Positions 9,756-17,868 of a stretch of 64,000 nucleotides of DNA are shown in pieces (within the stretch, counting starts at the first letter, position 1; the number at the start of each line of letters is the position of its first letter). The stretch is taken from NCBI RefSeq assembly GCF_000419765.1, contig NZ_ATTQ01000004.1, positions 62,001 to 126,000 on the forward strand. Reading direction: 5' to 3'. The DNA comes from Rhizobium mongolense USDA 1844 (lineage in GTDB: Bacteria; Pseudomonadota; Alphaproteobacteria; Rhizobiales; Rhizobiaceae). The position numbers and the translations under genes are program-made. A model generated the notes under the pieces. It saw nothing but the letters and a program-made list of their open reading frames with translations. It was not told the origin of the DNA and made no database searches.

Positions 9756-9837
9756 TGCGATAAATAATAGCAAGAGATTTTATCGCATGGCAGCTATGCA
9801 CTATTTTGAATTGCGCGATAAACAATCGTGCGCGATA
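9756..9837. promoter_or_regulatory. Candidate OhrR/MarR operators
   Basis: TGCGATAAA (9756-9764) and TTTATCGCA (9779-9787) form a perfect inverted repeat. A second cluster holds TGCGCGATA twice as direct repeats (9812-9820 and 9829-9837). Both clusters lie between the divergent regulator and the esterase, as expected for an autoregulated MarR-type switch. Confidence 0.55.
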
Positions 9838-9880
9838 CAAAAACGGCTCGCAACGAACAGCAAACTGAGAGGACAAGACA

Positions 9881-10894
9881 ATGTCGACCATCAAGACCGC
9901 ACTTTCCGCAGCAACGATGCTGGCCGCCTCCGCCCTTGGCGCCGCTGCCGATCCCGTGCTGGAACCGGCCACGCAAAAATTCATCGATGCACTTGCCGGC
10001 AGCAAGCCGATCTACACCTTCTCTCCGGCTGAGGCCCGCAATATTCTCGCCGGCGCGCAGAAGGGCGAGGTGAAGAAGCCCGCAGTGCATGAAGAAAACA
10101 AGACCATCAAGGCCGGCCCGACGGGCAGCATCAAGCTCCGGATCGTCCGCCCTGAAAATGCCAGGACTGCGCTGCCGGTCGTCATGTATTTCCACGGCGG
10201 CGGCTGGGTGCTGGGCGATGCCGATACGCATGACCGCCTCGTCCGTGAGATTGCCAATGGCGCCAATGCTGCGGTCGTTTTCGTCAACTACGAGCGTTCG
10301 CCCGAGGCGCGCTATCCGATCGCCATCGAGCAGGCCTATGCCGCAACGAAGTATGTCGTAGAGCATGCCAAGGAGCTCAAGGTCGATGCGAGCCGCCTCG
10401 CCGTTGCCGGTGACAGCGTCGGCGGCAACATGACAGCGGCCGTCACCCTGCTTGCCAAGGCGCGCGGCGGCCCGGCCATCAATCAGCAGGTACTGTTCTA
10501 CCCGGTCACCGACGCCAACTTTGAGACCGGCTCTTACAATCAATTCGCCAACGGCCCGTGGCTCACGAAGGAAGCGATGAAGTGGTTCTGGAACGCTTAT
10601 CTGCCGGACGAAGCCAAGCGTAAGGAGCCGACGGCAACGCCGCTCAACGCTTCGCTGGAACAGTTGAACGGCCTGCCGCCAGCACTCGTCATCACCGATG
10701 AGAACGACGTGCTGCGCGACGAAGGCGAGGCCTATGGCCGCAAGCTGTCGCAGGCCGGCGTGAAGGTCACCTCGGTCCGCTATAACGGCACGATCCACGA
10801 CTTCGTGCTCTTGAACGCCATCAGCGAAACCCCGGCCGTCCGCAGCGCCATCACCCTTGCCAACGACACGCTGCGCAGCGCCCTGCACAAATAA
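9881..10894 (+). CDS. Secreted alpha/beta hydrolase, HSL (GDXG) esterase family
   Basis: A 337-residue hydrolase with an N-terminal signal peptide (about residues 1-23, ending GAAADP). It carries the oxyanion-hole motif FHGGGW, the nucleophile motif GDSVGGN, the acid in DENDVLRDEGEAY and the catalytic His in GTIHDF. This set defines the hormone-sensitive-lipase-like esterase family, so it should cleave short-chain esters, probably in the periplasm. It is divergent from the OhrR-like regulator and likely under its control. The natural substrate is unknown. Confidence 0.88.
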   Translation: MSTIKTALSAATMLAASALGAAADPVLEPATQKFIDALAGSKPIYTFSPAEARNILAGAQKGEVKKPAVHEENKTIKAGPTGSIKLRIVRPENARTALPVVMYFHGGGWVLGDADTHDRLVREIANGANAAVVFVNYERSPEARYPIAIEQAYAATKYVVEHAKELKVDASRLAVAGDSVGGNMTAAVTLLAKARGGPAINQQVLFYPVTDANFETGSYNQFANGPWLTKEAMKWFWNAYLPDEAKRKEPTATPLNASLEQLNGLPPALVITDENDVLRDEGEAYGRKLSQAGVKVTSVRYNGTIHDFVLLNAISETPAVRSAITLANDTLRSALHK

Positions 10895-10898
10895 AAAA

Positions 10899-12095
10899 TC
10901 AGGTTCCGGATTTCACCGGGCCGGCGGCATCGCCGGCCTTTCGGCTTTTGGGTAAGGTCTTGGCATATTGCCAGGCCTTCTTCCATTTCGGCGTAATGAC
11001 GCCGTTGGCGGCGCGGATATTGTTGATGAACTGCTGCGTTGCCGCTTCCCAGGAATATTGCAGGGCAAGATCCCGGGCCTTCTCGCGTGAGGCGGACAAT
11101 GCGCCGAGGCAGGCCGCCTGCAGGTCTTCGTCCAGTGCGCCGACCTCGCCATCCTCGCCGATGATGTCGAGCGGGCCGGTGACGGGATAAGCGGCGACGG
11201 GAACGCCGCAGGCGAGCGCTTCCAGGATCGTATTGCCGAATGTATCGGTCAGCGACGGGAAGACGAAGACATCGGCCTGTGCATAGATCCTGGCAAGCTC
11301 CTCGCCGAATTTCAGGCCGGTGAAGAGCACGTCCGGATAGCGCTTTTCCAACTCGGCGCGGGCAGGGCCGTCGCCGACCACGACTTTGGAGCCGGGCAGG
11401 GCAAGATCAAGGAAGGCGGGCAGGTTTTTTTCCAACGCCACCCGTCCAACCGTCATGTAGATGGGGCGCTGCAGGCCGAAAGGCTTTTCTTCCAGTGCCA
11501 TCGGGCGGAACTGCGTGGCGTCGATGCCGCGGCTCCAGGGCATCAGATTGCGGATGCCTTTTTCCGACAGCTCGCGGGCAAGGCTCGGCGTTGCCACCAT
11601 GCAGCCCGCGCCGGAATTGTGGAACCACTTCACGAAGGCGTAGAGCCAGCGCTTCGGTATCGGCAGACGGGCCGAGACATATTCCGGGAAGCGTGTGTGG
11701 TAGCTGGTGGAAAACGGCATACGGTTCCTCAGGCACCAGCGCCGCGCCGTCAGCCCAAGCGGGCCCTCGGTGGCGATATGCACATAGGACGGCTTGTGCT
11801 TTTCGATCTCACGGGCGACCCGACGGTAGTTGGCGATCGAAAGGCGAATTTCCGGATAGGTCGGGCAGGGGAAGCTACTGAAGCGCTCGGGCGTCACCAT
11901 GGACACTTCGACCCCCAGTTTCGCGAGTTCGCGGTTGGTATTCTCGATCGAGCGGACAACGCCGTTCACCTGCGGATGCCAGGCGTCGGTGACGATCACC
12001 AGCCTCTCCGGCAAGCTTCCAGGCGCGGTATTGGCCCAGCTCTCGCCGCGATAGTTAGTCGACGGATGTTGCAGCATGTCCCGTTTTCCATCCAC
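10899..12095 (-). CDS. GT4 glycosyltransferase, SqdX/MgtA-like
   Basis: A 398-residue GT-B glycosyltransferase. The N-terminal part has VTDAWHPQVNGVVRSI and the acceptor-side HIATEGPLG; the C-terminal nucleotide-sugar site includes GDGPARAELEKRYP and the E-x7-E element in SLTDTFGNTILEALACGVP. It resembles the SqdX/MgtA group, which transfers sugars to diacylglycerol or mannose acceptors; an Agrobacterium member makes glycosyl and glucuronosyl diacylglycerol under phosphate starvation. A PHO-box candidate 85 bases upstream supports a phosphate-starvation membrane-lipid role, but that is inference. A later ATG at 12077 is an alternative start. Confidence 0.82.
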   Translation of the reverse strand: MDGKRDMLQHPSTNYRGESWANTAPGSLPERLVIVTDAWHPQVNGVVRSIENTNRELAKLGVEVSMVTPERFSSFPCPTYPEIRLSIANYRRVAREIEKHKPSYVHIATEGPLGLTARRWCLRNRMPFSTSYHTRFPEYVSARLPIPKRWLYAFVKWFHNSGAGCMVATPSLARELSEKGIRNLMPWSRGIDATQFRPMALEEKPFGLQRPIYMTVGRVALEKNLPAFLDLALPGSKVVVGDGPARAELEKRYPDVLFTGLKFGEELARIYAQADVFVFPSLTDTFGNTILEALACGVPVAAYPVTGPLDIIGEDGEVGALDEDLQAACLGALSASREKARDLALQYSWEAATQQFINNIRAANGVITPKWKKAWQYAKTLPKSRKAGDAAGPVKSGT

Positions 12096-12179
12096 GCCGC
12101 GCCGTATCGGACGGCAACAGCACTACCCCAAGCGGGCGTAAGGAACGTGATTCCCGCGTGCTTATTTTGAGGCTTCTCT

Positions 12180-12197
12180 GTGATGGATTTATTACAG
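12180..12197 (-). promoter_or_regulatory. PHO-box candidate
   Basis: Read on the minus strand the site is CTGTAATAAATCCATCAC. Against the consensus CTGTCAT-AWAW-CTGTCAY it matches 6 of 7, 4 of 4 and 5 of 7 positions. It lies 85 bases upstream of the glycosyltransferase start and points towards it, in the gap after kdgK. PhoB binding is an inference. Confidence 0.55.
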
Positions 12198-12212
12198 GCT
12201 GCCGATCGAGGC

Positions 12213-13124
12213 TCAGAGCCCGAGCTTATCCTTTGCCACGAGTGCACCGTGCTCGCTGACGACACGCGCGGCAACCTTCACTGCGAAACAGGCGCTGGCG
12301 ACTGCATCCTTCGTCTCCAGATATTTGGCGAGGAACGCGCCGTTGAAGCTGTCGCCGGCACTGGTGGTATCGACGACCTCGTTGACCTTTTCGGCCGGCA
12401 CGAAGTTCTGCTGGCCGGCAAAGTCCAGCGTGGCGCCGTCGGCGCCGTTCTTGATCAGCACGTTCGGTGCGCCGAGGGCACGGTAGCGATGGATGGTGGC
12501 TTCGATGGAGTCGTCGCCGAAATGCAAGGCCTCGTCGTCGAAGCTCGGCATGACGAGGGAAGAGGAGCGGGCGCCTTCGCTGATCGTCGTGTGCATGACG
12601 TCATAGCTCGCCCAGAGGCGGGGGCGGATGTTCGGATCGAAGACGACGAATTTTCCCGCGGCCTTGGCGCGGCGGGTTTCGGCAAGCAGCGTGTCGGCGT
12701 CTTCGCGCGGCAGAATGGCGAGCGTGATGCCTGAAAAATAGACGACGTCCGAGCCTTCGATCGCTTCGCGTAATCGGTCGGGATCGGCGGCAAGCTGCCT
12801 GGCGGCGGAGTTGTCGCGCCAGTAGCTGAAGGAGCGTTCGCCGTTCCTGAGGTTGATCATGTAAAGGCCGGGCGCTTTGCCCCTGATGCGCCTGATGAGC
12901 TTCGTGCCGATGCCTGCTTCTTCGAAGAAGGCGATCATCTCGTCCGACATGGCGTCATCGCCAAGCGCGGTGAAATAATCGACGCTCCAGGCGGGCTGCA
13001 TGCAGGCGCGAGCGTACCAAGCGGTGTTCAGCGTATCGCCGGCGAAACCCTTTCTCAGCAGGCCGCCGCCTGCCTGCGAAAGCTCCACCATGCACTCACC
13101 GATCGACAAGAACCGTCCGTTCAA
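12213..13124 (-). CDS. kdgK: 2-keto-3-deoxygluconate kinase (PfkB family)
   Basis: A 303-residue cytoplasmic sugar kinase that phosphorylates 2-dehydro-3-deoxygluconate to KDPG, feeding the Entner-Doudoroff pathway. The N-terminal substrate segment reads LSIGECMVELSQ, and the C-terminal PfkB signature DTTSAGDSFNGAFL contains the catalytic Asp. The FDPNIRPRLW segment is typical of KdgK rather than ribokinase. The gene lies upstream of the glycosyltransferase on the same strand, but the 117-base gap with the PHO-box candidate suggests a separate promoter for the latter. Confidence 0.9.
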   Translation of the reverse strand: MNGRFLSIGECMVELSQAGGGLLRKGFAGDTLNTAWYARACMQPAWSVDYFTALGDDAMSDEMIAFFEEAGIGTKLIRRIRGKAPGLYMINLRNGERSFSYWRDNSAARQLAADPDRLREAIEGSDVVYFSGITLAILPREDADTLLAETRRAKAAGKFVVFDPNIRPRLWASYDVMHTTISEGARSSSLVMPSFDDEALHFGDDSIEATIHRYRALGAPNVLIKNGADGATLDFAGQQNFVPAEKVNEVVDTTSAGDSFNGAFLAKYLETKDAVASACFAVKVAARVVSEHGALVAKDKLGL

Positions 13125-13490
13125 AACTGCCTCCCGAAAAATCTCCGCGTCTGCTGATTACGCGCAGAGGCGTTTGGAGGCAAGCGCCGGCATTGCCGGT
13201 CGCGGCCCGTTTGCCGGACGGCAGCCACTGGAAGAGCCGGCCCGCTTCCTTTGCGAGGCAGGTTTGAAGACCAACGGCGGGTTGCTATTCGTGGATCGTG
13301 TAGCTGCCGAGCTGGCAGAGATCCTGCGTGGCCTCGGTCGCATCGAGGTCGGAAGCCTCGTCGAATTCGAAGCGCATGTCGTATTTTCAGATTGGGTAGA
13401 ATCCTCTTAGCGGAGGCCATTGAAAGGGCGATCGTCAAGACGTTACATCTCACCAACGGGCATACCGACCCAGAAATAGTTGGTGAATAA
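13125..13490. other. Intergenic region with only weak small open frames
   Basis: This gap of about 370 bases lies upstream of kdgK. It must contain the kdgK promoter. A minus-strand frame of 30 codons (13285-13377) has protein-like composition but no clear ribosome site. Nothing else is recognisable. Confidence 0.4.
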
Positions 13491-13512
13491 GCCCGCCGGT
13501 GTGACGGCGGGC
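13491..13512 (-). terminator. Hairpin terminator after the small secreted protein gene
   Basis: GCCCGCCG and CGGCGGGC form a perfect 8-base-pair stem with a six-base loop. On the minus strand it follows the stop at 13537 by about 25 bases and is followed by TTATT. It fits an intrinsic terminator for the minus-strand gene. Confidence 0.65.
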
Positions 13513-13536
13513 TCATGTCGCAGATCGTTCGTTTGC

Positions 13537-13872
13537 CTATCCGATCTCCGGGCAGCCGCGACGGTTGGCGAAGACGATGCGGTCCGGGCCGTAACGAGTC
13601 CAGCCTTGCACCGTGACGCTGCGCCTCGTCACACGGACGACCTCAGGCCGGCGGAGGCCGGAATCGCGAGCGGCGATTTGTGCCTCGCGCGGGCTGCAGC
13701 CCCGGCGGTAGTCGTCGCGATAACGATCGTCGCGATCGCGATCGTAAATACGCACGCCGTCCGGGCCGATACGGAACTGGACGTCCTGAGCCTGAGCAAA
13801 GGACGCGGGCGCGACAGCGCCTGCGAGTGTAAGCGCCAGCACAAGGCCGGCATTGGATATCAGCTTGAGCAA
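13537..13872 (-). CDS. Small secreted protein, unknown function
   Basis: A 111-residue exported protein. The start is a TTG at 13872, chosen because a strong AGGAGG site lies five bases upstream and because it gives a clean signal peptide (LKLISNAGLVLALTLAGAVAP, cleavage near AQAQD). The mature part has an Asp/Arg-rich stretch (RIYDRDRDDRYRDDYRRG) and a basic C-terminal half with two cysteines (GCSPREAQ and RGCPEIG) that may form a disulfide. Longer frames extend upstream but run into the opp terminator. I do not recognise the family; similar short basic secreted proteins are common in Rhizobiales. Confidence 0.75.
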   Translation of the reverse strand: MLKLISNAGLVLALTLAGAVAPASFAQAQDVQFRIGPDGVRIYDRDRDDRYRDDYRRGCSPREAQIAARDSGLRRPEVVRVTRRSVTVQGWTRYGPDRIVFANRRGCPEIG

Positions 13873-13925
13873 TTTTTCCTCCTTCGGAACCCTGCAATGA
13901 CCCGCATGCTTGTGTAAGGGGAGAA

Positions 13926-13960
13926 CTGCCCCGGAGCGCGATTGTTCCGCTCCGGGGCAG
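13926..13960 (-). terminator. Terminator of the opp operon
   Basis: CTGCCCCGGAGC pairs perfectly with GCTCCGGGGCAG (12 base pairs, 11-base loop). It sits about 50 bases after the oppF stop in the direction of transcription and is followed on the minus strand by TTCTCCCCTT. Confidence 0.7.
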
Positions 13961-14011
13961 GCGCTGGGCAACGCGCGTGTTGCGCGCGAGCTGACCCAGA
14001 GCGGACGCGAT

Positions 14012-14995
14012 TTACCGGTCCATATGGTAACAGGCTGCCGTTTGACCCGGGCGCACATGCTCGGTCGGCGGCATTTCCGTCCGGCAGATATCCGTCGCCT
14101 TCCAGCAGCGAGGCGAAAAGACGCAGCCCTTCGGCGGGTTCAGCGGCGAGGGCGGGTCGCCCTGAAGGCGGATGCGTGTGCGCTGGCGGGCAAGCTTCGG
14201 ATCGGGGATCGGTGCGGCCGAAAACAATGCCTGCGTATAAGGATGCGCAGGATGTTCGAAGACCGTCTGGCAATCGCCGGCTTCCACCACCTTGCCGAGA
14301 TAGAGCACCAGCACGTCGTCCGAGATCAGCCGCACGACGGAAAGGTCGTGGCTGATGAAGATCAGCGTCAGGCCGAACTCTTTCCGGAGCTTGCGCAGGA
14401 GCGTGATGACCTGCCCCTGGATCGAAACATCGAGGGCCGATACCGGCTCGTCGCAGATGATGAGCTTCGGCCTCGTCACGACCGCGCGGGCAATGCCGAT
14501 GCGCTGTGCCTGACCGCCGGAAAACTCATGCGGGTAGCGGTTGATCATTTCCGGCACGAGGCCGACAGCACTCATGATGTCGCGCACACGTTCGAGGCGC
14601 TGCGCTTTGGAAAGCTTCGGCTCGAAGACGGTCAGCGGCTCGGCGATGATGTCGCCGACCGTCATGCGCGGGTCGAGCGATGCGATCGGATCCTGGAAGA
14701 TGATCTGCATGTCGCGGCGCGCGGCGCGCATCTCTTCGTCCGACAGGTCCAGCAGGTTGCGGCCCTGCCAGAGGATGCGGCCCCCCTGCGAGCGTAACAG
14801 CCGCAGGATGGAGCGGCCGAGCGTGGACTTTCCGCAGCCGGATTCGCCGACGATGCCGAGCGTGCGGCCCTCCTTCAAGTCGAAGCTGACATTGTTGACG
14901 GCCGTCAGCATCACCGGCGGCTTGAAGAAGCCTTTGGAGGGCAGTTCGAACTGGGTTGTCAGGTTCTCGACCCTCAACAGCGATCGTTCAGCCAT
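14012..14995 (-). CDS. oppF: Oligopeptide ABC transporter ATPase OppF/DppF
   Basis: A 327-residue cytoplasmic ATPase that powers peptide import together with OppD. Walker A is GESGCGKST, the signature motif is FSGGQAQRIGIARA, Walker B LIICDEPVSALD, and the switch His is in ISHDLSVV. The C-terminal oligopeptide/dipeptide domain with CVFSPRC and CRTEMPP cysteines, which in some relatives hold an iron-sulfur cluster, is present. The start at 14995 overlaps the end of oppD by eight bases; a longer frame to 15085 would add unrelated residues. Last gene of the operon, followed by a terminator. Confidence 0.92.
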   Translation of the reverse strand: MAERSLLRVENLTTQFELPSKGFFKPPVMLTAVNNVSFDLKEGRTLGIVGESGCGKSTLGRSILRLLRSQGGRILWQGRNLLDLSDEEMRAARRDMQIIFQDPIASLDPRMTVGDIIAEPLTVFEPKLSKAQRLERVRDIMSAVGLVPEMINRYPHEFSGGQAQRIGIARAVVTRPKLIICDEPVSALDVSIQGQVITLLRKLRKEFGLTLIFISHDLSVVRLISDDVLVLYLGKVVEAGDCQTVFEHPAHPYTQALFSAAPIPDPKLARQRTRIRLQGDPPSPLNPPKGCVFSPRCWKATDICRTEMPPTEHVRPGQTAACYHMDR

Positions 14996-15980
14996 GATTG
15001 AGTAGCTCCTCGATACGCGGGAATGGGTGGAAACAGGCTGCGCAATGGCGCGGTGACAGCGTTTCGAGCGGCGGCGGACGATCAATGCAATCGTCTTCTA
15101 CCTTGGGACAGCGTGGCGAGAAGTTGCAGCCTTTCGGCAGGTGCTGCAGGTTCGGCGGCCGCCCGGGAATGACGACGAGCTGGTCGACGTCCTGATCCGG
15201 GCGCGGGATCGCTGCGTGCAGCGCCGCCGTATAGGGATGTGCCGGATTTTCGAAGAGCTCATCGACGGGCGCTTCCTCGACGATGCGGCCGGCATACATG
15301 ACTGCGACGCGATCGGCGAGGCCGGCAACGACGCCAAGATCGTGGGTGATCATCGCGAGCGCCGTATTCATCTCGGCCGTCAGATCGTTGAAGAGATCGA
15401 GGATCTGCGCCTGGATGGTGACATCGAGCGCGGTGGTGGGCTCGTCGGCAATCAGGAGCTTCGGCTTGGTGAGCAGCGCCATGGCAATCACGATGCGCTG
15501 GCGCATGCCGCCCGATAGCTCGTGCGGATAGAGGTTGAAGCGGCGCGTGGGGTCGGGGATGCCGACCCGCTTCAGCATATCGAGCGCTTCGGCAGAGGCT
15601 GCGCGCGCCGTGAAACCGCGATGAACCTCAAGCTGTTCCGTCAGTTGGCGGGAAATCCTGAGAGACGGATTCAAGGCGGTCATGGGGTCCTGGAAGACCA
15701 TGGCCATGTCCTTGCCGCGCACCTGATCGAGTTCACGTGGCTTCAGCGACAGCACATCCCTGCCTTCGAGCAGCGCCTGGCCGCTGGTCTTGCCGTTCTT
15801 GGCGAGCAACCCCATGATGCCTAGGAAGGTCTGGCTTTTGCCGGAGCCGGACTCGCCGACGATCGCGATGCGCTCGCCGCGCTTGATCGTGAGGTTCAAG
15901 TTGGAGACGGCCTTTACCTGGCCGTCCGGCGTTTCGAAGGTGATCGAGTAGTCTTTGAGTTCGAGAAGGTTGTCGGTCAT
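14988..15980 (-). CDS. oppD: Oligopeptide ABC transporter ATPase OppD/DppD
   Basis: A 330-residue ABC ATPase, partner of OppF. It shows Walker [10 protein letters not shown] (Gln in place of the usual Thr after Ser, as often in OppD), signature [15 protein letters not shown], Walker [13 protein letters not shown] and the H-loop ITHDLGVV. The C-terminal domain has the four-cysteine pattern CNFSPRC, DDC and HCAAC of the oligopeptide ATPase family. The gap to oppC is three bases and the overlap with oppF eight, so translation is tightly coupled. Confidence 0.93.
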   Translation of the reverse strand: MTDNLLELKDYSITFETPDGQVKAVSNLNLTIKRGERIAIVGESGSGKSQTFLGIMGLLAKNGKTSGQALLEGRDVLSLKPRELDQVRGKDMAMVFQDPMTALNPSLRISRQLTEQLEVHRGFTARAASAEALDMLKRVGIPDPTRRFNLYPHELSGGMRQRIVIAMALLTKPKLLIADEPTTALDVTIQAQILDLFNDLTAEMNTALAMITHDLGVVAGLADRVAVMYAGRIVEEAPVDELFENPAHPYTAALHAAIPRPDQDVDQLVVIPGRPPNLQHLPKGCNFSPRCPKVEDDCIDRPPPLETLSPRHCAACFHPFPRIEELLNHG

Positions 15981-15983
15981 CGT

Positions 15984-16901
15984 TTAGCGATCCTTCGGGT
16001 CGAACGCGTCGCGCAGGCCGTCGCCGATGAAGAGCAGGCTGAGCAGCAGGGCGACGAGGAAGCTTGCGGGGAAGACCAGCAACCAGGGCATGCTCTCCAT
16101 TGCATCGGTGCCTTCGGCAATCAGCGTGCCGAGCGAGGTCAGCGGCTCCTGAACGCCGAAGCCGAGATAGGAAAGGAAACTCTCCGTGGCGATGATTTCG
16201 GGAACGGTGAGTGCAGCAAAGATGACCACCGGGCCGACGAGGTTCGGAATGACGTGTTTGAGGATGATCTTGAAAGGCCTCTGCCCCGAGGCGCGTGCAG
16301 CCTCGATGAATTCGCGCTGCTTGATCGACAGTGTCTGGCCGCGGACGATACGGGCCATGGTCAGCCACTCCAGCGCGCCGATCGCGGCGAAGAGCAGATA
16401 GACGTTACGGCCGAAGATCACCATCAGCAGGATGACGAACAGGATGTAGGGGAGGGCATACATGATATCGACGAAACGCATCATGACCGAATCCAGCCTG
16501 CCGCCGAGATAGCCGGAGACGGCGCCGTAGAGCACGCCGATGACGACGGAGACGACGGTTGCCGTCAGCGCGACGGCAAGCGAGACGCGGGTGCCGTAAA
16601 GCACGCGGGCCAGAAGATCGCGGCCGTTCGGATCGGTGCCGAAGTAATGCCCGCTTGCAAAGTCCGGAGGTGTGCGGAAGGCGGCCCAGTCCGGATCTTC
16701 ATAGTTGAAGGGAATGAAATAAGGGCCGAGGAAGGCGAGGAGGACGAGCAGCGCCAGCACCGCGATCGAGATTACCGCCGCCTTGTTGCGTGACAGGCGC
16801 CGAAGCGCATCCTTGGTGAGCGAACGGCCTTCGGGGGCTAGGCCTTCGGCCTGCAGCAACTCGGCGGCGAGCAGTTCGCGTTTTGCGGGGTTGAGGATCA
16901 T
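15984..16901 (-). CDS. oppC: Oligopeptide ABC transporter permease OppC
   Basis: A 305-residue inner-membrane permease with about six helices. The N-terminal cytoplasmic segment, first helix (VISIAVLALLVLLAFLGPYF) and GTDPNGRDLLARVLYGTRVSL are typical OppC/DppC features. The EAARASGQRPFKIILKHVIPN stretch is the EAA loop that contacts the ATPases. The ATG at 16901 overlaps the oppB stop in an ATGA arrangement; a start at 16928 would extend it into oppB by nine residues. Confidence 0.92.
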   Translation of the reverse strand: MILNPAKRELLAAELLQAEGLAPEGRSLTKDALRRLSRNKAAVISIAVLALLVLLAFLGPYFIPFNYEDPDWAAFRTPPDFASGHYFGTDPNGRDLLARVLYGTRVSLAVALTATVVSVVIGVLYGAVSGYLGGRLDSVMMRFVDIMYALPYILFVILLMVIFGRNVYLLFAAIGALEWLTMARIVRGQTLSIKQREFIEAARASGQRPFKIILKHVIPNLVGPVVIFAALTVPEIIATESFLSYLGFGVQEPLTSLGTLIAEGTDAMESMPWLLVFPASFLVALLLSLLFIGDGLRDAFDPKDR

Positions 16902-17821
16902 CGGTTTCTCACTTTCGGATCGAGCCACGCATAGGCGATGTCGACGAGAAGGTTGAGGAAGACGATCAGCACCATGTAGAAGATGACCGTTCCGAGAACC
17001 ATCCCGTAGTCGCGGTTCAGCGCTGCAGTGATGAAATAGCGGCCGATGCCGGGCAGTCCGAAGACGCTCTCGACAACCAGCGAGCCGGTGAGAAGATAGC
17101 TTGCCGCCGGTCCGAGATAGGAGACGACGGGCATCATGGCAGGCTTCAGCGCGTGGCGCATGACCGTCAGGCGCGGACCGATGCCTTTTGCCTTGGCTGT
17201 CCGGATGAAGTTCTGGTTCATGACCTCGATCATCGAGCCGCGGGTGATGCGCGATATGCGTCCGGCATGCGGCAGCGCCAGAACGACGATCGGCATGACA
17301 AGGAATTTGAAGGAGCCGTCACCCCAGCCGCCGACGGGAAGCCATCCGAGACGGATACCGAAAACGAGCTGCAGGATCGGGGCGATCAGGAAGTTGGGAA
17401 GCACGACGCCGATCAGAATGAGTGCGCCCAGGATGTAGTCGGGCGTCTTGTTCTGGTAGAGCGCTCCCAGACAGCCGACGGTGACGCCGACAAGGATGGC
17501 GAGCAGGAAGGCCGCGGTGCCGATCGTGAAGGTATAGGGCAGGCCGATCATGATCTGCTGCCCGACGGTGAAATCTTCGCTGGCGAAGGACGGGCCAAGA
17601 TCGCCTTTCAACAGGTCGCCGACATAGATCATATACTGCTGGATCAGCGGCTTATCCAGATTGTAGTGGGCCGCAAGGTTCTTCATGATGACCGGCGGCA
17701 ATGGCCTTTCGCCATCGAAGGGGCCGCCGGGGGCAAGGCGCAAAACGAAAAAGCAGGCTGTGACGGCGATCCAGAGAACGGGGATCGTCGACAGCAATCG
17801 ACGGAGTGCATATTTGATCAT
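16898..17821 (-). CDS. oppB: Oligopeptide ABC transporter permease OppB
   Basis: A 307-residue permease with about six transmembrane helices, first one at MIKYALRRLLSTIPVLWIAV. The cytoplasmic EAA-like loop (IRTAKAKGIGPRLTVMRHALKPA) and the family signature GSLVVESVFGLPGIG are present. It follows the binding-protein gene after a 47-base gap that contains a strong hairpin, so it is probably expressed at a lower level than the binding protein. Confidence 0.92.
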   Translation of the reverse strand: MIKYALRRLLSTIPVLWIAVTACFFVLRLAPGGPFDGERPLPPVIMKNLAAHYNLDKPLIQQYMIYVGDLLKGDLGPSFASEDFTVGQQIMIGLPYTFTIGTAAFLLAILVGVTVGCLGALYQNKTPDYILGALILIGVVLPNFLIAPILQLVFGIRLGWLPVGGWGDGSFKFLVMPIVVLALPHAGRISRITRGSMIEVMNQNFIRTAKAKGIGPRLTVMRHALKPAMMPVVSYLGPAASYLLTGSLVVESVFGLPGIGRYFITAALNRDYGMVLGTVIFYMVLIVFLNLLVDIAYAWLDPKVRNR

Positions 17822-17831
17822 GATCGTGGAC

Positions 17832-17862
17832 CGGCCCTTCCCGCAGACCGCGGGAAGGGCCG
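17832..17862. terminator. Intercistronic hairpin between oppA and oppB
   Basis: CGGCCCTTCCCGC and GCGGGAAGGGCCG form a perfect 13-base-pair stem with a five-base loop. It lies directly after the oppA stop on the minus strand without a U-run in that direction. Such hairpins protect the 3' end of the binding-protein message or cause partial termination. Confidence 0.7.
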
Positions 17863-17868
17863 TTTTCC

